Shown: piece by piece, positions 11,046 to 22,278 of the stretch | Layout: every line of letters begins with the position of its first letter | Numbering within the stretch: position 1 is the stretch's first letter | Assembly (NCBI GenBank): GCA_947471745.1 | Contig: CANJKZ010000934.1 | Location: 372,001 to 436,000, forward strand | Length of the DNA: 64,000 nt | From: Closterium sp. Naga37s-1 | Taxonomy: Eukaryota > Streptophyta > Zygnematophyceae > Desmidiales > Closteriaceae | Reading direction: 5' to 3' | Program-made: the position numbers and the translations under genes | Notes under the pieces: model-generated | Database searches by the model: none | The model's input: the letters and a program-made list of their open reading frames with translations, nothing else | What the model was told of the DNA's origin: nothing

Positions 11046-12071
11046 GCAAGAGAGGATGAGAGGGTGGTGAGGTGAGGGAGGCAATATGGGAAGATTCTGG
11101 TCACAAAAACTTGGGCCAATTGGGTTAATGACTAATGGGTTCATTGTTCAGGCAGACAATGCCGAAAGAAGTACCTTGCTAGTATGGCGGGGAAGGCTGG
11201 TGTTGCTGAATGGAGGAGGTATTTATGGGGAGAGAGGGGAGGGTGGGAAGGGAATGTTAAGACTGTGGCATGGTAGGGGATTGGGAGAAAGGGTCTTTAA
11301 CTGCTGAACCATGTTGGGCAGAAGGTCGAGTAGTTCTGTGCACTTCTGTCACTGCTACTTGCGAATACTTCAAGCCATATTGCTATCACATTGCCATGGT
11401 GTGGTGTGGTGTGGTGTGGTCCCATGTGAACATTATTTTGTATACTTCGTGGTTCCGTTAAATGAATGTACGGTATTACATGCACCACCAAAATTCCTTG
11501 CGCATAATGCCTTCCTGCAAGTTGGTTGCATGGGATGGGATTGTGTGGGTAGTAGGATCTGCTTATAGGTAGCAGGTTTATTACCTAAACCGGATCCGAC
11601 TAGAGACCATAACACATGCATCTCACATACCGTGATGGCAACTAACTAACAATACCGAACTTCCTTACACCATACCATACCATAGGAATGGAGGGCAATT
11701 TGCAGTGTCCAAACTCCCCAGAAGGCTACACCCAGAAAAATCAGTTATGGTACAGTGGTGTTTATTTCCAGCCAGAGCTTGATGCAGGGTAACTGTCAGT
11801 GTCTGGGTGATAAGATGGACCCCCAGAATTCAGGGAGCCTACGGTAAGCCCCAAACCCTGACATACGGTAGGGTAATTTGAGGCGACCAAACAAGTCTAT
11901 TCATCCTTGAATTGACTACTGTCTCCCCTGTTTCTTTCAATACCAAGTGTACAGGTTGGCTGACGAACAAATAATACACGACAGATTCTAATCGTATTTC
12001 TGTCTAAACAAGGAGACCAATCATGCAGACTGATCTAGGAATGGAAATTTACTTTCGTTAACTGTGTCATG
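11046..12071. other. Intergenic region between convergent genes
   Basis: About 1 kb between the stop of the coiled-coil gene (+) and the stop of RopGEF (-). It should contain both 3' UTRs. No long frame with coding character, repeat array or RNA gene was seen. Confidence 0.5.
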
Positions 12072-15000
12072 TCATGTCCAATCACCACTAGCGGATCGAT
12101 TTGGCGGGTGTGGTGGTCGCGACGAGAACCCCCCCGAACCACCGCCACCACCACCACTCTGTAACGCTGAGACAAGAACAAACCCCGGGGTCTTAGTCAG
12201 GACAGGCGAGTCCCCCCCAGTCTCCCCTGATTCAAGCTTCAGCCGCATCACCTCCTCCTCCAGCCCCCCGCTTTGACTCCTCCTTACCGTCCGCATCATG
12301 CCGCCGCGGCTCTGGGAGGTAGGTTGAAACGAGCCTGTTCTGCGTAGGTACGGTTGCTGCTGTTGCTGCTTGGGGTCGTGTGCTGGTAGAGACTGGGAAT
12401 ACCCCATCGCACCAGACCCAGGACCAGCAGCAGCAGCACCACCAGCGGCGCCACCAGCAGCATCAGCAGCAGCACCAGCGGTAGTGGCAGCAGCAGCGCT
12501 GGAGGTGGGAGCTGCTAGAGTGGCGCTCCGAAAGCGATCACGGAAACTCATCCCGCTGCTCCCATTCCCACCGCTCCCATTCCCGCCCAACCGGCTCATC
12601 CCTGCTGGCGCTACAGATGAAGTTCGCAACTCGGGACTCCTGGGCGGCCGCGTGTCCCATCTCCCGCCACCTGACTTCCCACCTGAGATTCCACCTGAAC
12701 CTCCACTCCCTCCCCCGCCCCCGCCAGGGCTCGATACTCCCGAATCCGACACCATACTCCCGCCCCGGAAATGCCTCCCGCCCTTCCCACTGCTCCCGCT
12801 CCTGCTCGACTCAAAGCTGCGAATACTCGCTGAAGATTCACTTCCCCCGGAAACCGAGACCGCGTCAAAGATAGTATCGGGCATGAGCAGAGAGAAGGTG
12901 GGGTGGCGCAGGTGCTGGGGGCGAGGGTCTGAGGGGGCGTCTTGGAGGGGAAAGAGCTGGGGGTTGTTGAAAAGGTGGTCTGCATGAAGCACGTCTCGCA
13001 GGCGTGCTCGGATGTTGGAGGCAGCTCCCTCTAGCACCCGGGAATAACTTTCTAGAACCGCTTTCCCAATGTCCTGGAGAGGTGAGGGCAGGGAGAGCAG
13101 AACGGGGAAGGGAAGAACTTAGTTGCGGAAGACGCTCGACCCACCTTAAGTCTAGACGCTCGACCCGTCTTGCGTCTAGACGCTAGACGCAAGGCGCACC
13201 TTTAGACGCTAGACGCTTGGGCTAATTTTTTTCGGGCAGCCCAAACAAAAAAAAATTCCGCGCGTGCGAAATTGAAATTCGCCATTTCGACGCGAAATTC
13301 AATTTCGCGCCATTAGAACCCCTTCCCACCCATTTCGACCATAAAAACCAGCCCCCCAAGCAATTTTGAATCCCTCCCAACCAAAATTGAACACAAACCA
13401 CACTTCACCGCTTGGTATCTAGAAAACCCAACTTCTATGGCTAACCACCAAGAGGTTGGGGAGCACAAATCCCTCATTTGTGCTCCCCATCATTCATTTC
13501 TTCCAAATCTCTTTCGAAAACCCTTAGGGTTTAGCTAGTTCCTTCGATCCCCTCCTGCAGAAATCTAAGAATGGGGAAAAAGTTATGGTATGGGGAAAAA
13601 TTGACCCCATTGTGACATACGTGCATGTCCCCCACCCTCCCCATGCCCCATAGATTTGTTTTTGTCTGCCCGAACTTTTTTTAGCCTGCCCGGGCTTTCG
13701 TCTACTACTGCGTCTAATCTGACTCATCTAGCGTCTAGAGTCTTAGACGCTGCGTCTAGACGGACGCGTCTAAGACGCTAGACGCGTCTTCCGCAACTAA
13801 GGGGAAGAATAAAGGGAGGGAGTGAGAAGGAAGAGCTGGGTTGGCACGGGTGTTGGAGGGTGAAGAGATGGTGGAAGAGCTGGGTTGGCAGGAGTGTTGG
13901 AGGGTGAAGAGATGGTGGTCTGAGAGGGCGGGAGGGTGATGGGAGGGGGAAGAGCTGGGGGTGGTTGAAAAGGTGGTCCGCGTGAAGCACGTCACGCAGG
14001 CGCGCTCGGATGTCGGAGGCAGCTCCCTCTAGCACCCGGGAATAGCTTTCTAGGACTGCCTTCCCGATATCCTGATGTGGTTGTGAGGACAGGGAGGATG
14101 CGGCGAATCGCAGTGAGGCACGGTGCCGTTCTCTCCCACCCATGACCAATGCATGGTGCTTCAAGCAGACACACATGAAGCTTTCTCACCCGGTTGTAAG
14201 CAATCTTGGCAAGGTCCAAGGTGGTCTGTGGGAGGTCGGGCTACCTGCATTGGATTGCAGCGAGGCAAGCATGATGCCACCTCCTACCACCCCCAGCTCT
14301 TCCCCCTCGCCACCAATGCACGGCCCTTAAAGCAGACACATTATAGAATTTCCTTCTCTTTCTCACCCGGTTGAAAGCGATTTTGGCGAGGTCCAAGGTG
14401 GTTTGGGGGAGGTCGGGCCACATGCGGCGGATGGCAGCGAGGCACGATGCCACCCGCTCCAGATTCTCCTCCAGCCGCATGATCTCGCGGCTGCTAGTGG
14501 ACAAATAACTGCCGCCCAGTGTGTGCGTGAGATAGGGCTCCCTGAGTTGGCCGACAAGCAGGGTGAAATTGTGAAGGACGGAGGGTAAGGAGAGGGGCGG
14601 GAGGAGGGGGAGCGAAGGGAAGGGGGGCAAGGGGGGGAGGTGGGGGAAGAGTTGACTTCTGTGTCAACCTGTGTTGGTCGTCAGCCTGGGTGAAAATGTG
14701 AAGGATGGAGGGGAAGGAAGGGGGGGGCGGGGGGCCAGGAAGAGCGTTGGGTTTGAGCATCTTGCAATTAGGGCATATTTACAGATAAGGATGTTATTTT
14801 TGGAACATGGGTTGGACAATGACTGCCATCCAATGGGAGCAACGGGACAAACTTTCGAAGCGCCCAATAAGAATTGCCATTCAATGGAAGAAACGAGCAG
14901 AGACCGGATTTTTTTACTGGGTATGTTTAGGAAGAAAATCAGGAAGAGGACGCGAAGGGGGAAAGTGGGGAATTGGCGGGAGGATCGAGTTCAAGGGAAA

Positions 15001-17400
15001 GCAAGCGAGGTGTGTGGGGAGAAAGGGGGAAGCTGCCACAATCCACCTCACTGAACCACACTAAACCACGTTGTACCTGGCTGCCTGAAGCTGCCTGATG
15101 CAAATCTTCTGTGTTGCTTCCATCTTGCAAGCGAGCTTTAATGCCGCCTTATGAGCACAGCACCTCACACGAAAGCACTGAAGCACATTATACCACAATG
15201 CACCGCACTGAACCACACTTACCTGGCTGTTTGAAGCTGCCTGATCCAGATTTGCTGTGCTGCTTCCATCTTGCATGCCAGTTTTAAAGCCGCCCGTTGA
15301 TTGCTCAGATCGACTGCGCTGAGCACTTTATCCTCGTTATAAGGCGTTGAGAGCAGCAGACTGTACACCCTGTCTCCCAGTATTGTCTTCAAGCTCTGTG
15401 TGGAAAGGGGAGCGGGAGAGGAAAGGAGAAGGGGAGAGAAGAGAAGGGGAGAGGAGAGGAGAAGGGGAGAGGAGAGGAGAGGAGAAGGGAGATGGAGAGA
15501 GGAGAGAAAGGTGAGATGAGAAGGGGAGAAGAAGAGTTGATGGGAGATGGGGGATGGGAAGAGGAAAACCATGACTCCACCAGAATGCACACTCTGGCTC
15601 CCAATACTGGCTTCAAGCACCGTGTGGAAAATGGGGGAGTTGATGGGATGAGGAAAGAGAGGAGAAACGCGTGTTAGTGTGTGTGCGTGCGCACGTGGTG
15701 TCTTTTGAGTCGACTCAAAAGTCACCTCTGTGTTAGTGTGTGTACGTGCACGCGCGCATGAGCGTTGTGTGTGTGAGCACGCGCACTCACACTTGAATAT
15801 AATCTGTTCCTCTCACACCCACCTGGGGCAAAGTCATTGCAGGAAGGAATCTGGAACGTCCATGTCCTGAGGCAGGCACATGCCGGTTGATGAACATGCA
15901 TGCCCTCATCGTCCATGAACATGCATGCCCTCATCGTCTCACTCGTTTTCATCATCTCTCGTGTGCTTTCCCCGTCACCATCTCTCACACTCACCTTGGG
16001 CAGTCGCTGCAGGAGTCAGATGAAGGATAAACATACATGCCTTTATAAACACTCGCCTTCCTCCCTTTCTTTCTTTCTCCCCACCCCCCAAAAATACACT
16101 TACCTTGGGGAGTCGTTGCAGCAAGGCATCTGAAGAATCTGTTGGTTGATGAACGTGCACGCCTTCATGATCCGACATGTCTTCTCCCCCCCCCTCTTCC
16201 TCCCTCCCCCCTTTTCAAGACATTTACCTTGGGCAATCGTTGCAGGAATGCATCTGGAACGTCCATGTCCTGAAGAGTCTGCTGGTTAACGTCCATACCG
16301 TTATCCCTCTTCCCCTTTTTCTGTCCCATTCACACACCCACCTTGGGCAATCGCTGCAGGAATGCATCTGGAACGTCCATGTCCTGAAGAATCTGCTGAT
16401 TGATAAACATGCATGCTTTCATGATCTGACTCGTCTTCTCCGACTGCTGCTCCAGCCACCTCCTGAGATCCTCTGACAATCCCACTCTCATCCGCGGCTT
16501 CACTTTCCACCGCCATGGCACCCCCCCTCCTCCTGCTCCTGCTCCCGCCCCTGCCACTGCCCCACTTGCTCCTGACTCACCACCGCCACCGCCACCACTG
16601 CCACCACCACTGCTACCGCCGCCGCCGCCGCTGCTGCAGATGCAATCTCCATCCGCTTTCCCTGCGGCCTCCTTCGTCCTGCCCCTCACAAACGCCCCTA
16701 GGTCATAGCTGCGGCTGCCCATTCTCCCCGTCGTTCTCCTCCTAGCCAGCTCCTTCACACCACCACTACCACCACCAACAGCATTGTCGTTATTGCTACT
16801 GTTATTATTGTTTCCCGATGTGGCAGTAACGGAGGTGACTGTAGAGGAGGAGGTGTATGAGCGGGAAAAGCCCCATGATGAGCTTATAGAGGGGCTGGAC
16901 CCTTCAGAATTCATCCCTTCGTCTCCCCCCTTCTTCTGCTCCCTCTCTTGTCCCCCCTCCTTCTGCCCCGTCTCCTCTTGCTGTTCCGAACCTGATCCCG
17001 AACCTGATCCCGAACCTGATCTCGACCTTGATCCCGACCCTGACCCTGAACCTGATCCTGCCCCTGGTCCCGAACCTGATTTCGAGCCTGATCCCAACCT
17101 CGGTAACGGGCAAGGCTCGGGAGCATTGGAGGAACGAGAATGAGCAGCAGGAGGAGTGGCTGTGGAATCAGGTTCTGAATCAGCGTCCTTCCCACCAATA
17201 TCACCCTCACCCGCACCCGCACCTGCACCAGCCCCTGTACCAGCAGCAGCAGCAGCTTCAGTAGTAGCAGCAGGAGCAGGAGTAGGACTCGTAGCAGCAG
17301 CAGCGGGAGCAGCAGCAGCAGCCGCAGCAGTGGGAACAGCAGCTGCTGCAGCAACTGGAGCAGCAGCAGTAGCAACGGGAGCAGGAACCAAACTGGCAGC

Positions 17401-17460
<60 letters not shown>

Positions 17461-20400
17461 GTGAGCATTGCCAACAGACGCAGATGTAGGCAGCCTGCCC
17501 CTTCGCACCCCTCCTCCCCCTCTCCCACCCATCCCAACCGCACTCACATCCTCTCTACACCTCAGCCTTGCCGCATACTCCTTATCCACCTCTGCAAAGT
17601 CCCCACTCTCGCGCCTCTCTGTAGGTGCTGAGATGCTCCTTCGAAACTGCTGCTCCAACCCTTCTGCATCTGATTCGTGCTTCTCAGGCTCCTCCTCCTG
17701 CTGCTGCCTTTCCTCCTGCTGCTCCTGATCCTCCCCGCTGTTGCTGCTCGCATTACCACCACGCAACCCACTCAACCCACTCCCACCGCTCGCCCCACTA
17801 TCTCCCCTACTACTTCTCCCCCCTTCCCTTCGAGAAAAAGCTTCTTTGGCGCTGCTCCCCTTTGTGACTTCACTCCCTCCTCCTGCTGCTGCTGATCCTT
17901 TTTCCAAACCTACCCCCCCTTCTTCCGACCCTATCCCTCCTCTTTCCGAACCTACCCCTCCTTCCGACCCTCCTGCTACGTCAGCATTCAGATCGAAATC
18001 CTGATCCACAATATCCCCATCCACGTCATCATCATCAACGTCCACGTCATCATCCTCCTCCCTCTCCTCCTCCCCCTCCTCTTCGTCTTCTTCTCTAGGC
18101 TCTTGCCCTCCCACCACTTCGTCCTCATAGTAATATTCATTTGACGTGCTCTGCTCTAGTATGCTCTGGTGAGAGGGCGGGGTGTTCGGGTGAGGGAGAG
18201 AGGGAACGGGTCGGAGGGGAAGGGAAGAGAGGTAGTTAGGCTGGGTTCTTGCCCTCCCACCACCTCGTCCTCATAATAATATTCATTTGACGTGCTCTGC
18301 TCTAGTATGCTCTGGTAAAAGGGGGAAGGAGGGGTGTAGGGTGGGGGGAGGGGACGAGGGAGAGAGAGAGGGTTGGGTGGTGGTGGTGGTGGTGGTGGTG
18401 GTGGGGGGTGAGGAAATTTCAAGGAAAAGGCTCTGTTCTGCTCAGCTCTCCTGCCGCCCCATTACCTCATCCTCATGGTAATACTCTGCTGACGTGCTCT
18501 GCTCTAGCATGCTCTGGTGAGAGGGGAGGGCACGAAGGAGAGAGTGAGAAGCAAGGGGAAACGGAGAGATGTCGGGAGGATTAGCCCCTGCCCCCCCACT
18601 AACTCGTCCTCATGGTAATACTCTGCTGACGTGCTCTGCTCTAGTATGCTCTGGTGTGGGCCAACATACTGCCTGCCCACATGCGCCCTGCCCACATACG
18701 CCCTCCCCCCACGCACCTGCAGCAGATGGACTAGCTAGCTTGTTGAGTGCTGGGAGGTTGATTCGCCTCAAAGGTAACCCACACACACATATTCCCCAAA
18801 CACACGCCCTGCCCTCACAAGCCTTGCCTACACGCCCCACACGCCTGCACCACCACGCACCTGCAGCAGATGGTCTAGCTTGGTGAGCGCTGGGAGGTTG
18901 ATTCGAAGGTCCTCCCTAACTCTCCGCTTCATTACCTGCCATTTCAGAGGCAGGGGGTGATAAGAGGAGGGAATAAGAGGGGGAGAGGAGGAGGGAGAAG
19001 GGGGTGGGGGTTAGGAGAAGATGACAAGATGAGCATTTGAGGGTGCTTTGAAGGTTTCCCCTCACTCTCCGCTTCATGACCCACCACACCATCCTCCGTT
19101 CCTCACTGCCCTCGCCACCCCTCTACTCCACTTTCCTACCAGCCCCTTTCCCCTGCCACCACTCCTGCTCTCCCCCTTCCCTCCATCCACCCATCCTCAC
19201 CTCGAATCTGGTGCCATCTGGCCGCGTCTGCCAGCCAGAAGCTAGCTTCACAATGTGCCCATGTTCCTGATTCCGCTGTCCAACCACAGCCCTGCCTCCT
19301 CTTTCCCATCAACCCCTTACCCTTGACAGTGCTCTTCCCTTTCCCTCCACCCGTTTCGTACCTCGAATCTGGTGCCGTCAGGGCGCGTCTGCCAGCCAGG
19401 AGCCAGCTCCACAAAGTGCCGACACACAGCGAGACCATGATTCCCATCTCTCTGCTCTCATCTCCCCTACCTCACTCACTCCTGCTCTCCCCCTTCCCTC
19501 CACCCGTTTCGTACCTCGAATCTGGTGCCGTCAGGGCGCGTCTGCCAACCAGGAGCCAGCTCCACAAAGTGCCGACACACAGCGAGACCATGATTCCCAT
19601 CTCTCTGCTCTCATCTCCCCTACCTCACTCACTCCTGCTCTCCCCCTTCCCTCCACCCGTTTCGTACCTCGAATCTGGTGCCGTCAGGGCGCGTCTGCCA
19701 ACCAGGAGCCAGCTCCACAAAGTGCCGACACACAGCGAGACCATGATTCCCATCTCTCTGCTCTCATCTCCCCTACCTCACTCACTCCTGCTCTCCCCCT
19801 TCCCTCCACCCGTTTCGTACCTCGAATCGGGTGCCGTCAGGGCGCGTCTGCCAGCCTGGCGCCAGCTCCACGATGTGACGACACACCGACACCATGATTC
19901 CCATCTCCCTCCGCCACTTGTTCTTGTCCTCGTCCCTCAACGGCCGCAACCGCAAGCTGTCTCCAAAAACAGACGCTGGGATCAAAGAGGGGAAGATAGA
20001 GACGATTTTCACACACACACACCGACACCATGGTTCCCATCTACTGCCGCCACTTGTTCTTGTCCTTGTCCCTCAGCAGCCGCAGCCGCAAGCTGTCTCC
20101 AAACACGGACGCTGCAGTTACGGAAGAGAAAGACAGAGAGACCAAGGGTGTGCTTTAGTGCACCATGATTCCCATCTACCGCCGCCACTTGTTCTTATAC
20201 TCGTCCCTCAGCGGCCGCAACCGCAAGCTGTCTCCAAATACGGATGCTGGGAGTGATCAAACCGATTGGAGAAAATGCTCCAAGAATCAAGAAAATGCTC
20301 TTGAATGCATGGAGCAGATTAATAACACCTGAGACAGTGTAATTTACCTGAGACGCCACCTGACACATTTGGGACTTGCAAAACCACCTGAGAAATCACC

Positions 20401-22278
20401 TGACGTTCGCCATGGCAAGGCCAGGCCAGGAGCCCTTAGCACCTTCAATCCACCTCAGACTGTGTAAATAACCTGAGAAAGCACCTGACGCACCTGAGAC
20501 GCTGGTGATCGCGTTAGCCATGGCTAGGGCGGGTCCGCAGCCCTTGGCGCCTCCCGAGGGGTCGTCCCCTAACAGCAGCTTCGAGAGGCGCTCCCTCATC
20601 AGCTCCAAGTCTGATTGCGAGGGAGAGAGAGGGGTGTGCATGGGTGTGAGGAGGTGTGAGTGGGTGTGCAGGGGTATGAGCGGAGGGCAGGCCCGCAGCC
20701 CTTGGCTCCTCCCGAGGGGGCGTCCCCCAGCAGCAGCTTCGAGAGGCGCTCCCTCATCAGCTCCAAGTCTGCTCCCCGACGGGTGTGAATGGGTGTGAAG
20801 GGCAAAGACAAGGGGGGGTGGGCAAATGGACGAAGGGGGGATGTGGGAGTGGGGGAGGTACAGGGGATTAGGGGGGCGGGCCCGCAGCCCTTGGCGCCTC
20901 CCGAGGGGTCGTCCCCTAACAACAGCTTCAAGAGGCGCTCTCTCATCAGCTCCAAGTCGGGTTGAGAGAGAGCGAGAGGGGTGTGCATGGGTGTGAATAG
21001 GTGTGAATGGAATGGAAAAAGGGAGGGGTGGGGGGTGGTGGGTTTGAAGGGGGACGGGCCCGCAGCCCTTAGCACCTCCCGAGGGGTTGTCCCCCAGCAA
21101 TAGCTTCGAGAGGCGCTCCCTTGCGAATGGGTGTGAAGGGCAAAAGGGATGGTGTGAGGAGCGGACGGCGGGCCTGCATCCCTAAGCGCCTCCCGAGGGG
21201 TGGTCCCCCAGCAGCAGCTTCGAGAGGCACTCTCTCATCAGCTCCAAGTCTGGTTGCGCGGGAGAGAGGTAGGGGTGAGGAGGGGAAGCGGGATAGGGGA
21301 GCGGGAGGGGGGAGGACACGAAGGTCAGGGAGGGGGAAGGAGAAAGCCCAGTTGGGGATGGGGCGCAGCGAGGGGAGGGGAGGGGAGGGGAGGGGAGGGG
21401 AGGGGAGGGGAGGGGAGGGGAGGGGAGGGGAGGGGAGGGGAGGGGAGGGGAGGGGAGGGGAGGGGAGGGGAGGGGAGGGGAGGGGAGGAAAGGGGTCCAG
21501 AGAGGAGAGAAAGAGAAGAAGGTGTCTCGTACTCAATGGTGGGGGAAACCCTAAATTGGCGGGAGACGACAATGTGTGTAGCGGGAGTGACGATTTTTAG
21601 TCTACTAAAAATTGTCGCCTTTGCGATCGCAGGAGAAACCCTAAGTTGGCGGGAGACGGGAATGTGAGTAGGGAGTCGGCGAGGGAGAGGTTGCGGACAG
21701 AAGTAAGGCGACGGAAGCGACGGAAATTGACGGAGGCAACGAAACCGGAAACCCTGGGAACTGACGGCGACGACTGGGTGATGGATACAGGAAATAGCGG
21801 AGGCAAGAAAAGTAACCATGTTCCGAGAAGCGTGTACTGACCAGCGCGGGGATCCGCCGTTTCTCGAGCGTTTCAATTTGCAAGGTCAAAATGCGGACGC
21901 ATACGCGCTCAGTGAAATCGCTCTAGAAGGGACCATTCGTCGACCATCCTTGGAGGGACGTTGGAGATCCGTCGGGAACAATTTCAGGAAAAAAACGTTC
22001 TGTCTTTTCTTGACGGACCTTGAAGCGGGTTCTCGCCTTGTCGTCCGCGTTTGAATCGTCTCAAAAGCAGAACCTTGACGGACCTCGACGGACATTGACG
22101 GACCTTGACGGACCTTGACGGACCTTGAAGGATTCTGACGAACCCTGACGGACCTTCCCGTCTTACCATGGCGGTCCTTTGGAATATAATCGTCGACGGC
22201 GAGATCGGGGTCATCGTAGAACAGCGAGTTCTCGTCGCCTTCGTTCACCGACATCAATGCTGATCCTGCCGCTGCCAT
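12072..22278 (-). CDS. ROPGEF: Rho-of-plants guanine nucleotide exchange factor (PRONE domain), 8 exons, 1210 aa
   Basis: Exons (- strand): 22278-22167, 20610-20494, 19975-19821, 18935-18861, 18165-16342, 15395-15223, 14541-14367, 13073-12072. Phases agree throughout (1211 codons with stop). PRONE proteins load GTP onto ROP GTPases at the plasma membrane to set polar growth. Hallmarks seen: LMRERLSKLLLGDDPSGGAKG (exon 2), ALAMANAIT, ASVFGD.LRLRPL, INLPALTKLD (exon 4), GLSEDLRRWLEQ...ILQDMDVPDAFLQRLPK (end of exon 5), PDLPQTTLDLAKIAFNR (exon 7) and DIGKAVLESYSRVLEG (exon 8). Exon 5 inserts about 525 residues of acidic, Ala-, Gly- and Ser-rich sequence (about 176-700) inside PRONE. The family usually has a short acidic loop there. 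A Ser/Gly-rich tail of about 290 residues follows. Exon 1 has no family hallmark but joins in phase to give H-D-LELM. It could be mis-assigned. Confidence 0.9.
13118..13801. mobile_element. Non-autonomous hAT-like DNA transposon, 684 bp, in RopGEF intron 7
   Basis: Terminal inverted repeats CTTAGTTGCGGAAGACGC at the left end and its exact complement at the right end are flanked by a perfect 8-bp target duplication GGGAAGAA (13110-13117 and 13802-13809). The 8-bp duplication is the hAT signature. Subterminal zones are packed with TCTAGACGC/GACGCTAGACG motifs in both orientations, as expected for transposase-binding sites. There is no transposase frame. The perfect ends and duplication suggest recent movement. 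Confidence 0.88.
13955..14335 (-). repeat. Truncated copies of RopGEF exons 7 and 8
   Basis: About 13975-14075 repeats the start of exon 8, including the DIGKAVLESYSRVLEGAAS coding stretch. About 14090-14215 and 14215-14330 repeat the end of exon 7 (DLAKIA.NRV and its GTGAGAAAG donor). Stops and lost borders separate them from the complete exons at 14367-14541 and 12072-13073. Confidence 0.75.
15060..15145 (-). repeat. Truncated copy of RopGEF exon 6 end
   Basis: Repeats the coding stretch ALKLACKMEA.Q.I.IRQLQ of exon 6 (15223-15395) immediately downstream on the gene strand. Confidence 0.75.
15701..15723. repeat. TTTTGAGTCGACTCAAAA palindrome in RopGEF intron 5
   Basis: Perfect 18-bp palindrome, extended to CTTTTGAGTCGACTCAAAAG. 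It is flanked on both sides by copies of a GTGTTAGTGTGTGT tract, so it sits at a tandem-duplication junction. Confidence 0.9.
15820..16300 (-). repeat. Four truncated copies of the RopGEF exon 5 3' end
   Basis: Blocks at about 15820-15900, 15990-16030, 16095-16175 and 16215-16300 repeat parts of the segment coding MDVPDAFLQRLPK and its GTGGGTG/GTAAGT-type donor. The functional border is 16342. Several copies keep an AAGGTAAGTG donor context. Confidence 0.75.
17395..17460. repeat. (CAG)n run coding polyAla in RopGEF exon 5
   Basis: About 22 triplets, read on the - strand as GCT codons, giving about 22 consecutive alanines in the insertion that splits PRONE. Confidence 0.85.
18250..18780 (-). 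repeat. Truncated copies of RopGEF exon 5 start and exon 4 end
   Basis: Three copies of the exon 5 start (AGCAT.CTAGAGCAGAGC then ACGTC) lie at about 18255-18312, 18457-18515 and 18595-18652, each with the CACCAG acceptor or a variant. A partial exon 4 copy (ATCAACCTCCCAGCACTCAA) at about 18717-18765 ends at a half palindrome (GATTCGCCTCAAAGG). Confidence 0.8.
18370..18406. repeat. (GGT)n microsatellite
   Basis: About ten GGT triplets in RopGEF intron 4, between truncated exon copies. Confidence 0.85.
19195..19815 (-). repeat. Tandem 156-bp array of half-copies of RopGEF exon 3
   Basis: The second half of exon 3 with its intron donor (CGAATCTGGTGCCGTCAGGG on +) recurs at about 19202, 19360, 19517 and 19673. 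Spacing is close to 156 bp and the last units are nearly identical. The complete exon 3 (19821-19975) is next in the series. The copies lack the first half of the exon. Confidence 0.88.
20020..20255 (-). repeat. Two half-copies of RopGEF exon 3 (first half)
   Basis: About 20035-20115 and 20160-20252 repeat the ASVFGDSLRLRPLRDE half of exon 3 with an intact acceptor. In each, the coding frame stops soon after KNKWRR-like residues. They mirror the second-half copies on the other side of the complete exon. Confidence 0.8.
20400..21258 (-). repeat. Five truncated copies of RopGEF exon 2
   Basis: A short copy at about 20400-20452 and longer copies at 20690-20772, 20878-20962, 21056-21122 and 21168-21255 repeat the DLELMRERLSKLLLGDDPSGG stretch. 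Only 20494-20610 has both borders plus the ALAMANAIT end. The copies keep the PRONE motif in frame for most of their length, which indicates recent duplication. Confidence 0.85.
21370..21488 (+). repeat. (AGGGG)n array, about 23 units, RopGEF intron 1
   Basis: An uninterrupted 5-bp repeat of about 118 bases. The + strand has G4 runs at every unit and could form G-quadruplexes. The gene strand is CCCCT. Confidence 0.93.
22070..22160. repeat. 10-bp GACGGACCTT tandem array next to the exon 1 donor of RopGEF
   Basis: Eight or so degenerate decamers begin five to ten bases inside intron 1. Read on the gene strand they are AAGGTCCGTC repeats, each resembling a donor (AAG followed by GTCCGT). A decayed TTTTGAG-type palindrome (22049-22068) bounds the array. 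Confidence 0.8.

Noticed and set aside
21121-21667. Gly/Arg/Glu-rich frames on +
   Set aside because: Created by the (AGGGG)n repeat inside RopGEF intron 1.
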